Source: Cymodocea nodosa (taxonomy: Eukaryota; Streptophyta; Magnoliopsida; Alismatales; Cymodoceaceae). Taken from it: DNA of 64,000 nucleotides. Both the position numbers and the translations under genes were made by a program. Below the pieces are notes generated by a model that was not told the DNA's origin, made no database searches, and saw only the letters and a program-made list of their open reading frames with translations. This document shows positions 47,001 through 59,342 of the stretch, piece after piece. The stretch is from contig CM072341.1 of assembly GCA_036874045.1 (NCBI GenBank), positions 12,350,501 to 12,414,500 of the forward strand, written 5' to 3'. The stretch's first letter is position 1. The number at the start of each line of letters is the position of its first letter.

Positions 47001-50000
47001 AGCTCAACAAGACAAGTGGATGGATTTAAATTATTTGAACAAATTCATAGATTAATCTAAGATAAATAGAACAAAATCCATAGAATAAGTAACCACTTTT
47101 CTAAATAATATGCGTGAAAGTAAGAATTTGCTCCATTTTTCACTGAAACACAAAATTACTTGATAGTGGAATTAATAGGTGGATAATTGCATATATGAAA
47201 AAAATTGCATGCCTGCAAGGGTTCATTTTCATCAGTAGATCCAAGCATCTCATTTATCAGCAATTGACGTTCTTCAGCAGTACCATATGTCAAGCATTTT
47301 TCAACAACATTTGATGCAAACTTCTGCTGACTCATGTCAACGATCTGTCCTAGCAACATGCTTATTATAGCTGAACGTTCTTTGGGCTTTCCATGTTGCA
47401 AGACATGCTGAAAATATGTAAAACACAAAATCAGAATATTGGTAAGAAACAGCTGTACAAGCACTTGTATGACAATAAACCAGTCACCAGAAATGTGCTA
47501 AGAAAATAATAGAGATGTCAAGATTAAAAATATAGGTGTCAGGACAAAAAAGAGATCATTGAAAGGGTTAGTGGCATAGGAATGTGACATTGGCTGCATT
47601 AGCATGTGTTGATATGTATAATCAGGAATGGGATACATTTGAATTTTGATTTTCCTAGAATGGTTGTAGAAAATTATGATCTTCATCCAGAAGAACGGGG
47701 AAAAGTACCTTGTTTTATATATGACGGTATAACCTGCTTTAATGCTTTATGTTACTACATTTGGAATTGAAAACAATGTGAAGAATAATCCATCTTTTAA
47801 CGAAGTTTTCCACCCTCCTATAAAGATTTCTTTTGAAGACAGCTAAGATGATGGGAACCTTTCACAATAATCTATAATTTGATATCTATGATACATTTTA
47901 AATTCAGAATGATCATTTTAAATTTAAATAATGTTTATGCCAATAAATTTGCTTTTAGTATGCACAACCAGAATATGGGACACTTTAAGTAGTGAACAAT
48001 GCCACAATAACTAGATCATAACGTTATACATTTAACTAACAACCAGCCTCTTCCTGTATCCCAATATTTTATTTTATGTTTATATAAATGGGTGATAATG
48101 AATATAAATACAACAATCAATATATAAATGGGCCACAAAAATAAATAAGAACGTGCAAAAAAATCAACATACTTGAACAACATAATTTCCATATTGATCT
48201 AGAGCCAAAGTAGTCACGGACTGTAGAATTTCTTCCATTATAATGCTTTGAGTTTTCACATCACAATTCTCTAACACCCTCTGTAATGAAAAATCACCAA
48301 GTGAGGCACAACAAAAAGATCCATAATTAGTAACTACCAGCAAAGGAGAACCATTTGTTTCAAATGAGTGCTTTTATAATGAAATAATGAAGTTTCATTG
48401 CAATAAGACAAACTTCTTTTTCTTTGAGAAAATATGTGAAATTTGGTTGCTGCTCATATTTGATGCATTCTTTGGTGAGGATGCATCCTACATGCTTGCA
48501 ATGAAAAATTATCACAAATAATACCTGAATGACACGGCAACCATATGGATGAGTAGACAAAACCACAATTTGTCCATAAAAGGTTGATATGATGAACTGA
48601 ATTTTTTCTTGAGGCACACATTCAATGCATTTCTGTATCACATGATTACCATTCTGATCACGAACACATTTGATGACTGAACCATCAAGCTCAGAGACCA
48701 TTTGTGTCTGCTCATCTTCATCAACCACCTCTAAAGCCTGAAAGAACGCATAAGTTGACACATCCTGTGACTAATAAGATCCTCGTAATACATTAACACT
48801 AGAACAAATATTTGGATAGAATATCCAAATATCTAAGAGATACGTACTAAATGTGGATATGAAAATAAAAAACTGTAGTATCTTCTTAAAACAGTCAATA
48901 TTCAGAAGCAAATAAATGAGTGCACATATAAGTGGAAAAAAAGAGAGAAAAATGACAGCATCCATCTCCATGATTGTATAGTTTGCTCCAAGAGATTGAT
49001 AATTCCATAAAACAATTGGTATTTCATTTTGTTGAAAACAACCAATTCACACATGATCCTTATATCTTCTTGTGTTTTTGTAACTTCAACTCCTAATTGA
49101 GTGAAAATTACATTTGGATTTTTTTGATCCTATAAGGAGCATCTTCTAAAAACAAATTCAACGAGCTTTTCAACAAGAAAATGACGAGGCAAATATCTTT
49201 AGCACATAAAAGTGTCTAATCAGTGCCAGCATATGGTTGATAATCTAGAATGACAAAATCATAAAAATATTCAAGATCATAAAGGATATAAAATTCCAAG
49301 AAATGCTTCAATGCAGTTAAAAGTTTTTAGCTTTCCTTTATTTCCTTGTTATATATAGCAAAGGGGCAATACAGCTGTATGTGTGCATATGTGCACTTTT
49401 TTCGTCTATTTTTCATTTTCTTTATCAAGTTGATCCAGAAAATTTGTTTATAATAGTCAAAGGCAAACCTTGCTGCAATAGTAAGGCTATTTCATTATAC
49501 CTGAAGTCACAAGTTTGAATCCTAGGACACAACCTCACTATTTATGAGGGTAAGGCTGCACAGAATTGGATCCTCTCTAGACTTTATATTGGTGGGAGAT
49601 CTGTGCATTAGATTTGTTCCTTTAGTCAAATGTCCTCAATATTGCAATGTGATCATCACAGCATACACCATCTAAAGATACAAAATCTTCACTTTAGTAA
49701 ATTTTAGCTATTGAAGGTAATGGTCTATTCAACATAAAGATAAATTTTCGAATTTACAAGCTTTGAGTATGTTATTGTACCCAAATTGGATTGCAAAATA
49801 ATATTTACAATCTTGAAATAAAAATGCAAAAATAGTACTACATAGAGTCAAGCTGGCTATAGCCATGTTTCTGATTAAGATAAGTTGGGAAAATATATAA
49901 AGCTCCAAGAAATTTATATCTCTAGCTCATATAAGGAAGATGGGAGCAGGAAATTTGTTAATTACATAATAATAGGAAGTTGCATTAACTTATAACATTC

Positions 50001-53000
50001 AATTTATAACAAAAACCACTTTAATGTGATGAGGGAAAATGATCATCATCCTTGCTAATCACATGGGGGTACATATACATAGATCTATGGACCTTAGATG
50101 GATATCCAATCACCCATATAACAATACAAGACATCCCCTTATTCAAATATGCTTAACAAACCCTCTCAAGTTGGGATATATATATCAAACATTTTTTACT
50201 AGTCACAAATAGTCTAAAAGACTCTTGCATTCAAGTTCTTTGTGAAAATATCAATAAGCTACTCCAAGTTGAGAACACACCAAACTATACCATGTTTTTG
50301 ACAAAGTGACAATCCACCTTTATGTCTTTAATACATTTATGGAAGATTGCATTGTTCTTAATGTGTATAACAATTTGGCCGTCACAGTACATGGACATAG
50401 GCATCTCTACAATGAACTTCATCGGTAGCAAGTTCAACCATACCATCTCACAAGTTGTATATTCCATAAATCTATACTCAACTTCTATACATGATTGAGA
50501 CACTACATTTTGCTTTTTACTTCTCCATGTAATAACATTTCTACCTACATAAGTGCAGTATCCTGACATCAAATTTCATTTTGTCTCTAGCATAAATAGC
50601 ATCTAAGTAAGTTTCAATTCTTAAATGATCATGCTTCTTGTAGATTAACCCTCAACCTAGATTTTCAAGTGTGCTAGAACTTATAGAGCTCACTGCCAGT
50701 GTATTAGTCTGGGCTCCTGCATGAATTGACTCAACACTCCCATTACATAGATTATATCAGGACATGGCATAGTCAAATAAATTAGTTTCCTGATTAGTCT
50801 TTTGTACTTGCCAAGATCATTAAAGAATTCAAAGTTATCCCATAGTGAAGGATTTTGATCTATCAACGTGTTTTTGGGCTTGCATCTTGGTAATCTTGTC
50901 CACTGGAGCATGTCAAGCACATACTTCCTTTGTGACAATACTAACTTGTTTTTGGTAGAGGCAAATTCTATCCCCAAGAAATATTTTGGTTTGTTTATAT
51001 CCTTTATGACAAAATATTGAGCCAAGTACTGCTTTACCTCCATGATTCCTTTACTGTCAACATTATATCATCAATATAAACTACCAAAAAGTAAACTCTA
51101 AATGGTCCACCGCACATCTTTGAAATTCATTGCTCATCATGACTTCATTGAATTTCTAAAACCAAGCACAAGGGTTTTGCTTTAACCTATGCATAACTTT
51201 CTTGAGTAACATACCTAAGAAGTTGCTTCATGTATACCTATTCTTCTAGGTTACCATACATGAAACAATTTTTAACATTCAACTAACTTAGTTGCCACTA
51301 TTAATTCAATGCATTTGATAATAAAATTCTAATGGAATTGAGGCAAATAACAATTGAGAATGTTTCAATATAATTAATGTCATATAGTGAATCTTTGAGC
51401 TACCAATAAAGGCTTCTATTGATCAATTGATCCATTAGGCTTGTGTTTGATTGTAAAAACCCATTTGCAGCTAATGACACTCCTTCAAGAAGGTCCATCA
51501 GTTTCTAAGTACCAAACAATACCAGTGTTTGAATTTCTTTATCCATGGCAACTTTTCAATGTGGAACCTACATGGCTTTGTGATGATTCTTGGATATTGA
51601 TTCTGAGGAAATGAAAAGAGAAAACCAGTGGAATTAAAGTGATCATAAGAAATGTAAGATAAAATTAGCTGAGTTATGGTATTTTGTTTACCTTTCCAAA
51701 GAATAATTAGGAGATCAAGGTCCATGGTATTGATTGGCAGATCCATGACTGTAGGCATTGGATTGGATTCAAGATGTAGCTCTGATGTATGTTGTTGTCA
51801 ATGATAAACTTGCAAGATTTTTACTAGGTGTCTCTACTTCAACAAGTTTATGTAGAGGGTACACTTTCAATAGTGGGTTCAAGAGATGAAAAATATGGTT
51901 GTCTCAAAGAAGATAACATCAACAGACACAATAGCAACATGTAAGGGAGTGATAACATTTATACCTCTTTTGGTTTCTAGGGCACCCAACAAAGACATAC
52001 TTGATTGACTTTGGTTCAAGTTTGTCCAACTAAGAGTAAGATCCTATACAAAGGTTGTACACCCAAAAACTCTAAGAGGTCAAGTAAATAATTCTCTATT
52101 AAGATAAAGACACCTAAGAGAGACTTCACCACCTAAAAGAGTGGAATGTATATGGTTAATAAGATAAGTAGCAGTAAGGATTGCATCAAACTACAAATGT
52201 TTTGGTACTTCCATCCCAACCCTTGCATTACATCAAGAAGATGTTGATGTTTGCATTTTACAACTCCATTTTGTTGAGATGTATGTGTATGTGTGTTTTG
52301 ATAGGTAATACAAAAGGATGCACAATAACTTTGTAAATCACTTTAAACAAATTCCAACATATTATTTCATTGCAAATTACTTTGATTTCATTGCAAAATT
52401 ATTTGAATGCATAAAAATTATCTGATTATATTTTTCAACAAATATACCTATAAGATTCTAAAATAATCATCAAAACAATGTAATACTTATGACCCAACAC
52501 AAAAGAGACATGGGCAAGGTTGCACACATCATAATGGACTAAACCAAAAGGATATCATAGAGATGATAATGACAATCTTTTAAAAATGACATGGTAGTGT
52601 TAAATTAATTGACAAAACTCACAAATAAAAGACTCAACAAAAATCCAACAAAGAGCTTACTATGGGACAGATGATCAAGCCAACAATGCCATAGAAAGGG
52701 AGACTCGAAAGTAGAGGCAGCAATAGCAAGTCCTAGAGTTATATTGTCTTTGGCTAGTAGGTAGACACCCTTTCCACATCCAAGGCCCAAACTAATCGAG
52801 GGGGTAGATGGTGGTGACAAAGGTGGTGGCAACTAGGATTAAGGTTAACCTTGCTTTGGTATCATGTGATAAGGGAAAAATGATCATCATCCTTGCTAAT
52901 CACAAGGGATCACACGCATATATAGCCATATACCTATATAATAATCTACCATAACACATCCCTCTATGACATTACACTTAATACATAAAAATTAACTTTT

Positions 53001-54964
53001 TTCCCATGTGTACCTTCTGAATAACTCTGCAACCATACATCTGAAGACTGAGAGCTAAAACTTGGCCTTTAAGTTGATTTGCTAACTCTGTTCTCTGACT
53101 TTTTGTCCCATGCTCAAAAAACTGCAATTCAGTTGCCAACAATTTCAGGATTTGGCAATAGTTATTGAATCTGATGCCTAGATATTACAAAATAATCTTC
53201 CAAATAAATAAGGTACTACCTTTTGTATGACATAATTACCAAATACATCAGTCATCAAAGCATGTGCATGAGGAAGAATCTCAGGGAATATCTCAATTTT
53301 CTCTTCTACAGAAGCAGTCTCCAGCTTCTGTTGGATAAAACGACTTCCATACTGATCCGTGCTGAATGCAGCAAGTAAATTAAATATTTCACATTTCTGA
53401 AGAGTCAAGAAGTTTAAAGAACATTTACAATAGGATATCAAGAATACCTGAATTCAACCACATGACCTACAATTTCTGAAAGTTCAAAGCTTCTAGCTTT
53501 GTTGTTTTTGAACTCTTCTAGAAAAGAAGATCCAAAACCAGTTTCTCTAATGCCATTTTCAGCTGCCCGAGGTCCTAATGATCCACTTCTTGGATTTTTC
53601 ATCAACAATGGGTAACGTAAAAGACACTCATTAATCCTTGGAGGATTTCCAGCACTATGAGATGAAATAATGGGTGAAGACAGTGATTTTGTTGGATATG
53701 GCAAGCCAGGACCATAAGCAGTGTTACCACGGAATCCTTGATTCAAGCCTGTGGATTTTCCATGAAATGGCATGCCATATTGTAGCTCCTGTTGTGCAAT
53801 TAGTGCCCCAACATATGCTTTTTGATAAGAGATGTCCAAATGTGAAATATCTGTACAGCTCCTTCCTAAAGCATGGTCATTAAAGTTAAAAGCAGGCTGA
53901 ACTGTTGAATTAGCCCTTTGCACAAACTGTCCATGCAATGGATCCAAAGTTGGGACCTGGAAAGCCTGCCCCACTTGGTTTCCACTCCTTTCAAGATATT
54001 GTCCATCTATATCACCACACAAGGCAGAAAATGATGTAAAAAAACACAAATAATGAAAACAGGTAAATATAAAATTTGCAAATACAAATGTATGAACTGC
54101 AACACTATGTAAAAATTAAAATGATGAGGAACCACCTGAATCTAGCTGATTAGTTGTTTCTGTATATTTCTGGTTTGTGAAACTTTTAGTGTTAGTTCCA
54201 GCATATCCCATATTTGGAAGTTCCATTTTGTCATAGAGGCTGCTAGAATCAGGAAAGCTAGTGGATATAGAAAAAGACTCCGTTGCAAAATTATTTCTAG
54301 GAGATAATCCTTTTGACAGGTATCCTTGCCCATTTACAAAAAACTTGGATAAATTATTATCACTCAAGATACCATTTTTCTTGAATGAATCTTTGCATGC
54401 CATCATAGGCATAGCTGGATCACTTGGTGAGCCAGTCTCAGTTCCTGGACTGCAACTGACATTATGGTGCGGGTAGTGGTTTTTGTCATTGAGGACATTG
54501 AGCAAAAAATTAGACTGACCAGTAAACTCTTGATGACGTCTGTCCTCACCATGATTTTCTCCACTGGTCTTTTCTGCAAGATTTATACCAGATAAAGCAA
54601 TTGCAATATCACCCTGATTAGCCATGGATTTGGTGCAATCATTGGAAGGCATGTTACTCTTTGCACCAATAGGAGGAAGGCATGGGCTTGGAGACCTCCG
54701 AACCAGTTGAGGGTCAGGTGTTGTGCTTCTTGGAAGGCCAAGCCCAGATGCAAAGGAATGAGAAGCTGAAGAACCAAAGCTCCTCATCCTGATGAGATGA
54801 GATGACACTGCTGGAGAGAGTGAGCTATCTACAGATTCTGGTTTCCGAGCCTGCTTCATGTTGCCATTGGACATGGAAACTGGATCAACAAAATTTCCAA
54901 AAGAATTGTGTCTTGTTGAACGTGACATATGAGCTGGGAGTGCAGTGGGTTGACTAAGTTCTTC
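44054..54964 (-). CDS. Pumilio-family RNA-binding protein (5' exons not found in window)
   Basis: Nine minus-strand exons: 54964-54136, 54006-53448, 53361-53220, 53121-53014, 48737-48525, 48280-48173, 47407-47213, 44619-44445, 44076-44054; 2352 nt, 783 residues, phases consistent. The first two exons encode the Ser/Pro-rich regulatory half ([19 protein letters not shown]). The rest encode all eight PUM repeats. The base-contacting residues read, by repeat, SR/Q, NY/Q, CR/Q, NH/Q, CR/Q, NY/Q, SN/E, NY/Q, the same as classical Pumilio, so UGUANAUA targets are expected. Family knowledge: binds 3' UTRs and represses or destabilises mRNAs in the cytoplasm. The 47213 donor is GC rather than GT. The last exon (ending GVSSGGK) is a weaker call. 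Introns hold a dispersed repeat, an Au-type SINE and a Copia. The N-terminal exons with the start codon must lie right of 55 kb, across a transposon-filled intron beyond the window, or are lost. Confidence 0.92.
45554..45947 (-). repeat. AT-rich dispersed repeat, copy C
   Basis: In the Pumilio intron between 44619 and 47213. In reverse it matches copies A and B: the left edge has 'aaggtgccttggcactta' (complement of the right edge of copy B) and the right edge has 'gacaaggtgaggcaagctg'. The middle shares 'aacattcaaatacataaata' with the complement of copy B. Edges approximate. Confidence 0.6.
45960..47150. other. Remaining Pumilio intron sequence
   Basis: No exon or recognised element. The 46030-46850 part is less AT-rich than the neighbours and may be an unclassified inserted element, but no terminal repeats were found. 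Confidence 0.35.
49465..49630 (+). mobile_element. Au-type SINE
   Basis: A pol III box-B-like 'gtttgaatcct' at about 49513 is followed by the Au-family body: 'gagggtaaggctgcacag', then 'tggtgggagatctgtgcatt'. Box A is degenerate. It sits in the Pumilio intron on the opposite strand to the gene. Assignment to the Au family is from memory of its conserved 3' part. Confidence 0.7.
50285..51060 (-). pseudogene. RT / RNase H remnant of the intronic Copia
   Basis: Minus 51043-50690 encodes RT sequence ([20 protein letters not shown] and [12 protein letters not shown]). Minus 50572-50285 encodes RNase H ([33 protein letters not shown]). Stops separate the pieces, and the RT active-site box upstream of 51043 is degraded. 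Confidence 0.85.
51061..52860 (-). pseudogene. Degenerate gag-pol remainder of the intronic Copia
   Basis: The only clear landmark is [14 protein letters not shown] (minus, within 52832-52605), the GAG-pre-integrase motif. Integrase sequence between 52.6 and 51.1 kb is too broken to delimit. Confidence 0.65.
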
Positions 54965-55082
54965 CTGCATTAAACCAGCAAGATGTTTTAGTTGGCAACT
55001 GGCAGTCATGTAAGGATCATAAGGTACATAATGAAGAAATGAATAACCAACAGATAAAATAATCAATTCCACAGTAGAGAAA

Positions 55083-55310
55083 ATTACAACAAAAGCCCAT
55101 GTCATGATTCCACTATGTAAGATTGGTCACATAAATTTTTTTCCCGTATATTTCTATTTAAGGTTAAATTACATAAATTTAAATATTTTTCCACATTTCC
55201 TAACCAAATAATTTTGGGTCTTCCTCTACTTCTTTTAATTTCTTTTACACTAATTTATTCCCCTCTCTAATTGGTGCATTCTTTGGCCTCTTAATAGTAG
55301 AGAAAGTTGT
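55083..55310 (-). mobile_element. RTE-type LINE 3' fragment
   Basis: Carries the shared tail, read on the plus strand: 'catgtcatgattccactatg', then 'aaattacataaatttaaat' and 'gggtcttcctctacttctttt'-like sequence. About 230 bases, just upstream of the first visible Pumilio exon. Confidence 0.7.
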
Positions 55311-55537
55311 TAAACATAAATAAATGCAATTCATACATGAAGATCAAACTACTAACTGAACCTCAAATTAACCAAAAGGCCTCAAGCCTATATGCTAAAA
55401 GATGAAATCATGTACACCCAAACAAAACTTAGTCCATACTCTAAGAAGATTATTTTCTTAGCATAATTGAACCACTACCTAAAAGAAAAAGAGATCAATC
55501 ATTAAGCCTAGTTATGTAGGTTTGCAATATGCACTTA

Positions 55538-57050
55538 GGGTTCGTTTGTGCACATTTCTTATTGGAAAATGAAATAACGAGAAATAATGGAAATGATAGG
55601 AAATATAAGGCCGTTTGTACATCAAAGGAAATGATGAGAAATCATTTTTGAGGTGTTTGTGTAGTTGCAGGAAATACATTATTTAATAAATTTTAAAATA
55701 ATAAATTAACAAAAAATACTATCAACTATAAAAATAATAATTTAAATAATATAATATATATTAAAAATTTATTAAATACAAATGTAAAATGTAAATGCCT
55801 TTTAATTACTTAATATAGATGTGACATTTATTTTAATAATCCATTAATCACTTAAAATGCCTTTAATCCATAATATAGATGTCACTTAATTTAATTACCT
55901 AATTAAACCATAAATTGCTTAATTCAATCCTTAATAATTTTAATCACATAATCAACCCATTAAATTACTTAGTTTAATCCTTAATCACTTAATTGATTAA
56001 TCATTTAATTTAATTTAATCAAACCTTTAATCATTTTTTAAGTCTTTAATTTAATCACCTAATCAAATCTTCAAACAAATCACTTAATCTAATCAAATCC
56101 TTAATTTAATCTTTAATATAACCTTAAATCATTTAATTAATCCTTTAATCTTAACCCTTAATCACTTTATCAAATCTTTTACCCTCACTAGCACCAACCA
56201 CTTGCTTGACTCTATGCATTGCAGCACACCCTCGACTGTGCTCAATCAGCCTTTTTGGGAAATCCCTGTGGTAGCTCATCTTCTTTTACATCGAGAAGGA
56301 AATTCGTGATCAACCAATCCACCATTGACTTCCCCTTTCCAATTCCCAAATTTTGCTTCCTTTTTTCAGCCTCAAATCCCAAATTCACAAAGATGGAACA
56401 CAACCCATGCTTTCATATAACTAACCCATTTCATTCACTACAACGACCCCTGTCGCCTACCCTAACTCACCGACGATGTCAAAGGGCACAAAGACATGAA
56501 GTTAGAAATCTCCTTAGTGGATTCAAGATCGGACAATCACCCCATAACCCCCAAGACCATCAAACCAATCTCCTCCCCTACTCTCTTATCGAAGCAATAA
56601 CACCCACTTTTGAGCATCCTAAATGGATTAACCAATGGAACCCCCAAATTGAACTAACTCTAGAAGAACCACCTTGGCGAGAACAACACCACCTACCCTT
56701 TTTACAACAAGTCCATTGATCCCCTACCCTTCTTGCACCAAACCCGCCAACTCGTCCTTTGCAAGTCTAGAGAGTTGCTTGAATCTGTTCACTTTACCAT
56801 CGATTGGACGAGTTGGGATTCGTGAGACAAGCAAATAAGTCAAGATTCATAGAGTCAGAGTGTTTTCCTATGCTTACAGATGGGGGGGATCAAAAAATGT
56901 TATCGTCAAGGTATTTATATAAGGGAAATGAGGACAAATGATTTTTCCCTCATTTCCCTTGTGCATAAATAGGGGTAAACATGGAAGATGTTTTCCCTTC
57001 TTTTCTTCTTCCTTCATTTCTTATGGTTACCTATGTGCACAAACCCCTCC
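55538..57050. mobile_element. Non-autonomous PIF/Harbinger-like element (1.5 kb)
   Basis: The left end GGGTTCGTTTGTGCACA and the right end, read inward, GGAGGGGTTTGTGCACA are inverted copies. Both are flanked by TTA (55535-55537 and 57051-57053), the Harbinger target duplication. The outer thirds are AT-rich. The core, about 56160-56900, is GC-richer with an open frame of 166 codons at 56219-56719 (starting MQHTLDCAQSAFLGNP) that I do not recognise. The core may be captured host DNA. Confidence 0.75.
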
Positions 57051-57401
57051 TTAGCCTTTTGATAGATAGTGAGTAAAAGCCATCAATGCACTCTATAACT
57101 AAATTGGCAAATGACAACAAATCATTGAATTGTTCTACAAACAATGTAGAGAGATGGCTATCAAACACTTGCCAAGAAACAAATTTAAAAGGTATTCCAA
57201 TTGTAGGGAGTTAAAAGTTCCATTCCATATAAATTCACCTTTTTCACCATTACTTTATTATTTATAAACTCTTACAAGCCATGACATGATACTAACTAGA
57301 TTTGGTTATGGATCCTAAAAGAGATCCACTGCTTTAAAGGGGAATTAAATAAAAAAAAAGCCTTCTTCCCATACCACAGATCTTAGCCATTTCTACCATA
57401 A

Positions 57402-59339
57402 GGGGGGTTTGTGCCACCTAAAATTTTAGGAATTCTAGGAAAACGAAAGTGGAGAAAATAAAGTTACTGTTTGTGCATGTAGGAATTCTAGGAAAGTAAA
57501 AAAATTTCTGACCTATAAAAGAATTAAATTTCCCAACATTCATAGCAGGACCCCTTTAAAAGCTTAAAATTACGACCTCCCACCTTGTATGACTATTCTC
57601 GATGTAGCTCGACACTTTGTTGGAGATCAACGCCACCCAACTTTCTCGCAATTGTCTCCTATGCGACTGACAACCTTAGCCCCTCAACCATGCCCACCCT
57701 TGACTCCACCTTCTTCACCCATTTCAAAAAACTCTCCTCCCTTAGCGACGACCACTTGGTCATCATTGCCAAGGATTCCCAGATAGGGAGGATCATCGCC
57801 TCAGGGATTGTATTTGTGGAGAAGAAGTTCCTCTGCGGTTGTGGGAAGGTCAACCACATTGAGGATGTGGTTGTGGATGGGTCTACTAGAATGAGGGGGC
57901 TAGGCTAGAGGGTGGTGACTTACCTCATTGACTACACAAGGAAGATGGGGTGTTACAAGGTAATCCTTGATTATGCAGCAACAGAGAGGAAGAGCTTCTA
58001 CCAGAAGTGTGGGTTTGTGTAGAAGAATATTTAAGATGACCATTTACTTAATAATAAAATCTAGTGAGTGAGGAATGACTGCAACTTCCATATCTAGCCA
58101 ATGTTAATTGATAAATTAGTTGAAATTTTACTAGGAACTTCTGCAATTTGAAAATATTGGTTGCTTTCCTATAATGGCTTGCAAAGAGCACCCAATGAGT
58201 TTTGTTGTGAATTGGTAATTTAGCATCTTCATTTCCATGAAAAATTTTCTTGTCAGATGGATATTGCTTGCAGGTTTGACATCATATTTCTTTGATGAGT
58301 TACAAAAAATACATTTCTCTTGGTTTAAGTGTAACATTTTCAATTTAATCTTATGTTGTGTTGGCTTAATTTTATTTTTATGAGTGTTACTGCACTTGTT
58401 ATTTTTTTTATCTATCATCTACAAACTTTTAGTAATCTAATTCTCAAATATCATTGGTTTATTTTTAGGTTTAATCAAATAGCTATTCTAGTCTAGCCTC
58501 ATTTCTCATTCAATCCAATTGTATAATTTTCTAGTTTCACTAATCTCTCATTTGGTTAAACCATGCCTTATCTACCACATTGTATTTTTAGTGCATAATC
58601 TTGATTCATCTTCAATATCTATTTCATAAGTTTTGTTGATTTAATTGTTTGATCTTTACTATTTCTGAAATTTTCACTAAATTAAATTTTAAAATTAGGT
58701 TTCATTTTATTTCATCAACTTTTCATGCACTTCGCTTCCATTTGAAAATTGTATTTGTTGTGTTTTTCAGAGAAGGTAGTATTATTTGCTTTAATGTTTT
58801 TATGCTTCTCTCCTGTGGTATTTTTTTAGTTTTAATTTTTACTAAACTAAAAAAGTATGTGCACAAGGTTAAAGAAGAATATGCACAAGGTTTAAGAATA
58901 TTGAGGTATTATTCTTTGATGAGTTCCAAAAGATAAAATAAGCCAAATGAAAGTCTAAGAGAAATATATGTTAAAGAAGATGTGTTGGTAGAATAATTTT
59001 TAAGTTTGTATTATTGAAAGCATTATCTATGAAGTTTTGTTTAAAAGATAACTTTACTTAATAATAAAAATAAATAGAATTGATAACTTTTCTTAAAATA
59101 TAATTATTATGAAGTGAAAAAATAGAATAAATAAAAAATAATTATTAAAGTACTTTGATTTAAAAAAATAATTCTAATTATTAAAGCACAAATGACTCTA
59201 AGAATCCTGACTTTTCTAACTTTCCAAGACGTATACAGACATTTTAGGTTTTTTCAAGAATCTAAACTTTCTAATTCACAAAAATCTAGACTTTTTGTTT
59301 CTTACATTTCTAAACTTTCTAACATGCACAAACACCTCT
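57402..59339. mobile_element. Harbinger-like TIR element carrying an acetyltransferase pseudogene
   Basis: The left end GGGGGGTTTGTGC and the right end, read inward, GAGGTGTTTGTGCATG are inverted copies of the same type as the 55538 element. A TAA lies at each edge (57399-57401 and 59340-59342), the expected 3-bp duplication type. 'tttgtgcatgtaggaattctagg' at 57472 repeats the terminal motif inside. The interior holds a broken GNA1-like gene (57585-58040), then AT-rich DNA without genes. The right boundary is uncertain by one base. Confidence 0.65.
57585..58040 (+). pseudogene. Glucosamine 6-phosphate N-acetyltransferase (GNA1-like) pseudogene
   Basis: The intact family enzyme makes GlcNAc-6-phosphate from acetyl-CoA in the UDP-GlcNAc pathway. 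Matching pieces: FVEKKFLCGCGKVNHIED, then VVVDGSTRMRGLG with the acetyl-CoA loop, RVVTYLIDYTRKMGCYKVIL, and FYQKCGFV near the end. An in-frame stop follows the RMRGLG loop (57906-57908) and another follows CGFV. No intron interrupts the match. The N-terminal 30 residues are degenerate. It is enclosed by the 57402-59339 TIR element, which suggests capture, although an insertion of a retrocopy into the element is possible. Confidence 0.85.
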
Positions 59340-59342
59340 TAA

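Larger units (their letters stand above)
50025..52976 (-). mobile_element. Deleted Copia element in a Pumilio intron
   Basis: LTRs at 52976-52865 (5', 112 bp) and 50158-50025 (3', 134 bp) share 'gattagcaaggatgatgat' and end TCACA. Flanks are tttaa (50020-50024) and cttaa (52977-52981), a 4-of-5 target duplication. A primer-binding-like TGATACCAAAGC follows the 5' LTR, and a polypurine AACTTGAGAGGG precedes the 3' LTR. At 2952 bp it is short for a Copia, so the interior is partly deleted. It lies between exons 53014 and 48737, in the same orientation as the host gene. Confidence 0.85.
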
